Source: Bordetella genomosp. 13 (GTDB lineage Bacteria; Pseudomonadota; Gammaproteobacteria; Burkholderiales; Burkholderiaceae_B). Taken from it: a stretch of DNA of 64,000 bases. The notes below the pieces were generated by a model. It saw only the letters and a list, made by a program, of their open reading frames with translations. It was not told the origin of the DNA and searched no databases. The stretch lies in the NCBI RefSeq assembly GCF_002119665.1, contig NZ_CP021111.1, positions 2,046,001-2,110,000 on the forward strand, given 5' to 3'. Numbering within the stretch: position 1 is the first letter of the stretch; the number at the start of each line of letters is the position of its first letter. The position numbers and the translations under genes were made by a program. This document shows positions 60,827-64,000 of this stretch, in pieces.

Positions 60827-60850
60827 CACGGCCCGCGCCCGCTTCATGAA

Positions 60851-60875
60851 AAATCCCGGCCTGGCGCCGGGATTT
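60851..60875. terminator. Bidirectional terminator between yqhA and the cold-shock gene
   Basis: AAATCCCGGC (60851-60860) pairs perfectly with GCCGGGATTT (60866-60875). A-rich and T-rich flanks serve the convergent genes. Confidence 0.85.
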
Positions 60876-60929
60876 CTTATGCCTGCTCGCGCATGGCGCC
60901 GCGGTACGCGCCGCGACGGTACGGAAGGG

Positions 60930-61136
60930 TCAGGTAGTGACCTTGATGTTCTTGGCGCTGGGCCCCTTCGGACCCTGCCCGATCTCGAACGAGACGCGTT
61001 GGTTCTCCTGCAGCGACTTGTAGCCTTCGCTGCGGATCTCGGAGTAGTGAGCGAAGAGGTCTTTGCTGCCGTCGTCGGGCACGATGAACCCGTATCCCTT
61101 CTCGGCATTGAACCATTTGACGATGCCTGTTGCCAT
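60930..61136 (-). CDS. Cold-shock-domain protein (CspA family), copy 1
   Basis: A 68-residue single cold-shock domain that binds single-stranded RNA or DNA and melts RNA structure. RNP1 is KGYGFIVP and RNP2 is DLFAHYSEI. It is about 65% like the second cold-shock gene at 61.6 kb. Whether it is induced by cold or constitutive cannot be told from sequence. Confidence 0.95.
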   Translation of the reverse strand: MATGIVKWFNAEKGYGFIVPDDGSKDLFAHYSEIRSEGYKSLQENQRVSFEIGQGPKGPSAKNIKVTT

Positions 61137-61512
61137 GTAATGTCCTTCAACCTGATAGCGATTGCTCGCGGAAGCGCCAGATCATCAAGTAGGGAAAGAC
61201 GTCCGGTAATGTCCGGTACTGGCCGGTGCAACAGCTGAAAGCCATGCCGCTTGAGAATCTCGCCAAGCCAGTGTAGGAGCGCGTACATCGCGGGTCAACG
61301 CGACGCCAGGAGGCGGTTGCAACGAGGTGTTTGTTACAATGGCACACAAAAAAGTGGCTATCGCGGCGGGCGTGACGCGATATCGGGTCCATTGAGGACA
61401 TGTAGCCCGGGCGTAACGTCGCATTCGCGCATGGCGCGGCGCTTACAAGCAGGGCAGCGACCATGGCGCGCGAGCGCAGCTCCCTGCCCCGAAATAACAA
61501 ATGCGCACAACA
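61137..61512. other. Gene-free stretch between the cold-shock genes
   Basis: This holds the leader and promoter region of the first cold-shock gene. I see no open frame with family similarity; the minus-strand frame at 61147-61500 has no ribosome site and no recognisable motif. CspA-type genes often have long structured leaders, which may fill part of this gap. Confidence 0.6.
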
Positions 61513-61536
61513 AAAAAGCCCCTTGCGGGGCTTTTT
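61513..61536. terminator. Terminator after cold-shock gene copy 2
   Basis: AAAAAGCCCC (61513-61522) pairs with GGGGCTTTTT (61527-61536) around TTGC. On the minus strand it ends in a T-run, 18 bases after the stop codon of the second cold-shock gene. Confidence 0.88.
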
Positions 61537-61553
61537 CTGGGTCAGAACAGGTC

Positions 61554-61757
61554 TTACAGAACCTGAATCTTCGTGGCTTGGGGACCCTTGGGGCCCATAG
61601 CGGTCACGAAGCTGACGCGCTGGTTTTCTTCCAGGGACTTGAAGCCGTTGGCCTGGATTTCAGAAAAATGCGCGAACAGGTCTTTGCCGCCCGACTCAGG
61701 CGTAATGAAGCCATAACCTTTTTCCGCGTTGAACCATTTAACGACGCCGGTTTCCAT
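61554..61757 (-). CDS. Cold-shock-domain protein (CspA family), copy 2
   Basis: A 67-residue cold-shock domain. RNP1 is KGYGFITP and RNP2 is DLFAHFSEI. It starts [14 protein letters not shown], with AGGAA as a ribosome site. It lies about 420 bases upstream of copy 1 on the same strand, each with its own terminator, so the two are separate transcripts. Confidence 0.96.
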   Translation of the reverse strand: METGVVKWFNAEKGYGFITPESGGKDLFAHFSEIQANGFKSLEENQRVSFVTAMGPKGPQATKIQVL

Positions 61758-62088
61758 ACTGTATTTCCTAGAGATTTAATGGGCTAGTGCCCGGGACCAC
61801 GAATCAATCAAGGAGGGGACAGTAGAACAATAACGGTCGCCGGAACTGGCACAGCACTGTACGAACATCAACACCTCGGATCGTGTGCCGACACTATCGT
61901 CAGGTTCCCCTCTCAAGTCAACATAATCCTCAAAAACGCGTGCCCATAATGCAACAAAGAGAAACAGGGACGCATGATGGGCAACCAAGCGCCCAATTAT
62001 AAAAAGCGTCCCGTCCCGCCCCACAAAGTTGTGGGGGACAGATGGTAACGCAACCAGAAGGATTACTCAAAATGATTAAGCACAAAAA
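61758..62088. other. Gene-free, AT-richer stretch upstream of cold-shock gene copy 2
   Basis: This stretch is clearly richer in A and T than its surroundings. It probably holds the promoter and long 5' leader of the cold-shock gene. No convincing open frame is seen on either strand, and I cannot define a structured element by eye. Confidence 0.55.
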
Positions 62089-62409
62089 TCAGTCATCTAC
62101 TGGTAATCCGAGAAGATCCAGGGCCGCGCCATAACAATTCTCGTCAGCGCAGAAAAACACTACGACGTCGTCCGGATTGACGTTTTCGAGCACCTGGTCA
62201 ATCTGTTCCTGCGCCAGGGTGGTGTCATCCACGCCGGCCGCATGAATGTTCGCTCCCGCTTCTACCAGCTCGGGCGGAACGATGCCCGCGATGGCTTCGA
62301 GGTCGGCATCGCCCAATATGACGTAGACCGTCAGGTTGGCGCCGTCCAGCGTGGTGGCCAGGCAAAGGCCATGTTCAAGCGTAGCCTGCCGACGGCTGGT
62401 GATTTCCAT
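62089..62409 (-). CDS. Hypothetical protein
   Basis: A 106-residue acidic soluble protein I do not recognise. It begins MEITSRRQATLEHGLCLATT, contains LTVYVILGDADLEAIAGIVP and EQIDQVLENVNPDDVVVFFC, and ends LLGLPVDD. The alternating hydrophobic strands suggest an alpha/beta fold. The frame is open upstream to 62559, but overlaps the next gene there. No ribosome site is clear. Confidence 0.6.
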   Translation of the reverse strand: MEITSRRQATLEHGLCLATTLDGANLTVYVILGDADLEAIAGIVPPELVEAGANIHAAGVDDTTLAQEQIDQVLENVNPDDVVVFFCADENCYGAALDLLGLPVDD

Positions 62410-62456
62410 GAGGGATGTGCCTGAAAAAGTGGGTGAACCGACGTGCGCAAACCGCC

Positions 62457-62741
62457 CTACCCCGTTTGACGCCGATACCGCAACACCTTGCGTGCCACGA
62501 GAGTGGCCGCCGTGCCGATGACCGAGCTGAACAGGAAGGAAGCGACCGCGAGCAGCCATGCCTGAGGCGCCAGTTCGCCTTCGCGCGCGACCATCAGCAC
62601 GGCGACGAGCACGACCAGCGCGCCGGCCAGCACGCCCGCGAGGCTATGCACGACGGACGGCAGCAAAGCCAGCAGTGCGCCGCCGGCCAGTGCCAGTGCG
62701 ACGATGGCCGCCATGGCCCAGAACAGGGATTCGTACTGCAT
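62457..62741 (-). CDS. Small hypothetical membrane protein
   Basis: A 94-residue protein with three hydrophobic segments: LFWAMAAIVALALAGGALLA (about 6-25), LAGVLAGALVVLVAVLMVA (about 34-52) and WLLAVASFLFSSVIGTAATL (about 62-81). The basic C-terminus is RKVLRYRRQTG. No family recognised. It lies between the diguanylate cyclase and the small unknown gene on the same strand. Confidence 0.7.
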   Translation of the reverse strand: MQYESLFWAMAAIVALALAGGALLALLPSVVHSLAGVLAGALVVLVAVLMVAREGELAPQAWLLAVASFLFSSVIGTAATLVARKVLRYRRQTG

Positions 62742-62873
62742 GGAGACGAGGGATGCCGGGCGGAAATGACCCTGGCGGGTGGCTTGCGAGAGGATGACTT
62801 GCGACTTTACTAGAGGACTGATGAGACTGCGCTTTGTTCGATATTATGCCCCTTTTGCGGCCGCGCTGCAGAA

Positions 62874-64000
62874 CTATTCGGGCTTGTAGGACGGGTTGAC
62901 GGCGCCGTCGCGCAACATCCCGGCCGAGCGCACGCAGTTGCGCCCCGCTCCCTTGGCGGCATACAGCTGGACGTCGGCCGCCCGCAGCAGGTCGCCCGCT
63001 GTCCCGCCCTGGACGGGCCGGCAGCTGGCCACCCCGATGCTCACGGTCACCACGCCGTAAGGGCTGGCCGCATGCGTGACGCCCAGGGCCTGTACCTTGC
63101 GCCTCACCCGTTCGGCCACCGTGACAGCTTGCTCGGCGTCCAGCTCGGGTAGCACCACCGCGAACTCCTCGCCGCCGTAGCGGGCCACCACGTCCGCGGG
63201 ACGACGCGCGGCCAACCCGATGCAGTTCGCGATGAGCGCCAGCACCTCGTCGCCAAGCGCATGCCCGTAGGTGTCGTTGAACGGCTTGAAGAAATCCACG
63301 TCGACGAAGAGCGCGGCAATCTCGCCGCCGCCGCGTCGAGCCCGGGCCCACTCCTGGGCCAACCGGCCGTCGAGCGCGCGCCGATTGTCGAGGCCCGTCA
63401 GTGAATCCGTGACGGCCAGGCGTTGCAGTTCGATCTGTGCACGCACCTTGTCGCGCAACGTGAATGCCAGCAGCCACGACAGCAGGATGAACACGCCGGC
63501 CAGCACGAGCGCCAGCGCACCCACCATCATGCCGCGCCTGCGCCAATCGGCGAGGACGTCGTCCACGGCCGGCGCCACCACCACGATCAGCGGGCTGCCC
63601 GCCACTCGCGCGAAGGTGAAGATGCGCTGCACGCCGTCCACCCGCGAGCGCGCGACATAAAAACCCGGCTCCTCCATCGCCATGCTGGCGAACGCGGGCA
63701 ATTGGGCCCGGCGGCTGCCGATCCCGCCCGAGATGTGCGGTTTGCGCGCCAGCCACGTGCCATCGGCAAGCGCGATGAAGGCCGAGCCGGCGGGGCCGGT
63801 GTTGACCCGGTCGACAAGCCTTTGGAATACCGCGACGGGTATTTCCATCATGGCGATGCCGTCGAAACTGCCGTCCGGCGCATCGATGCGTCGCGTCAGG
63901 GCCACCGAGTACAGGCCGTCGTGCAGGTGCGAGCGGTATGGATGAGAAACGTACAACCCGACGGAAGGACTGCGCTGATGGACCAGGAAGTAGTCCCGGT
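62874..64000 (-). CDS. Membrane diguanylate cyclase with extracytoplasmic sensor domain (5' truncated by window)
   Basis: The 3' 1.1 kb of a GGDEF protein. The visible N-terminal part looks like a Cache-type sensor (PYRSHLHDGLYSVALTRRID and GSAFIALADGTWLARKP). A membrane helix follows near GALALVLAGVFILLSWLLAF. The GGDEF domain begins LAVTDSLTGLDNRRAL and has an intact GGEEF active site (ARYGGEEFAVVLP), with an RPAD I-site five residues upstream. It should make cyclic-di-GMP and be feedback-inhibited. The frame continues beyond position 64000; the TTG at 63956 is not the true start. Confidence 0.9.
   Translation of the reverse strand, partial: RDYFLVHQRSPSVGLYVSHPYRSHLHDGLYSVALTRRIDAPDGSFDGIAMMEIPVAVFQRLVDRVNTGPAGSAFIALADGTWLARKPHISGGIGSRRAQLPAFASMAMEEPGFYVARSRVDGVQRIFTFARVAGSPLIVVVAPAVDDVLADWRRRGMMVGALALVLAGVFILLSWLLAFTLRDKVRAQIELQRLAVTDSLTGLDNRRALDGRLAQEWARARRGGGEIAALFVDVDFFKPFNDTYGHALGDEVLALIANCIGLAARRPADVVARYGGEEFAVVLPELDAEQAVTVAERVRRKVQALGVTHAASPYGVVTVSIGVASCRPVQGGTAGDLLRAADVQLYAAKGAGRNCVRSAGMLRDGAVNPSYKPE

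Overview
The window looks like chromosome of a high-GC betaproteobacterium of the Bordetella/Achromobacter type (family Alcaligenaceae). This is an inference from gene content, not a database match. It rests on the strong GC bias, two Bug/TTT-type periplasmic receptors, a full iscRSUA-hscBA-fdx-iscX operon, the tig-clpP-clpX-lon order and the density of LysR and branched-chain amino acid ABC genes. There is no prophage, plasmid or CRISPR signature. Most of the window is conserved housekeeping DNA with short accessory patches.

Region 1 (1-10 kb) is metabolic and regulatory. It holds the end of a LysR regulator, an L-threonine aldolase divergent from a second LysR gene, and a Bug receptor. A D-amino-acid dehydrogenase-like flavoprotein follows a tandem glycine riboswitch with its own terminator. 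Then come ComEC, an ArsR regulator with its quinone oxidoreductase neighbour (both promoters carry the same palindrome), and a membrane-anchored Mrr-like nuclease-fold protein.

Region 2 (10-18.4 kb) is an iron island. A Fur-box-preceded operon on the minus strand encodes a TonB-dependent receptor, a periplasmic binding protein, two FecCD permeases and an ATPase. Divergent from it is an OmpR-type response regulator and histidine kinase pair.

Region 3 (18.5-31.6 kb) has TatD, the lipoprotein-releasing ABC system with two LolC/E-like permeases, an uncharacterised protein overlapping recJ, an MFS transporter, prfB with its programmed +1 frameshift, an SDR enzyme, lysS and a small membrane protein. 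Three copies of a hairpin-forming dispersed repeat flank the MFS gene.

Region 4 (31.6-41.6 kb) is a catabolic cluster: a TetR regulator, an acyl-CoA synthetase inside a livFKMHG operon, a divergent enoyl-CoA hydratase and a two-domain methylglyoxal-synthase-like protein. It ends in an IS110-family remnant with 14-bp inverted repeats.

Region 5 (41.6-64 kb) is mainly core: the isc operon with an IscR-type palindrome at its promoter, a low-molecular-weight phosphatase, uvrB, an aromatic/aspartate aminotransferase, lexA with its own SOS box, a second Bug receptor, lon, clpX, clpP, tig, a YqhA-type membrane protein, two cold-shock genes, two small unknowns and a diguanylate cyclase cut by the window end.

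I found no convincing large undescribed system. The best leads are the covarying hairpin repeats, the tandem methylglyoxal-synthase-fold protein, the glycine riboswitch on a D-amino-acid dehydrogenase gene, the siderophore/two-component island, and the IS110 remnant beside a perfect palindrome.
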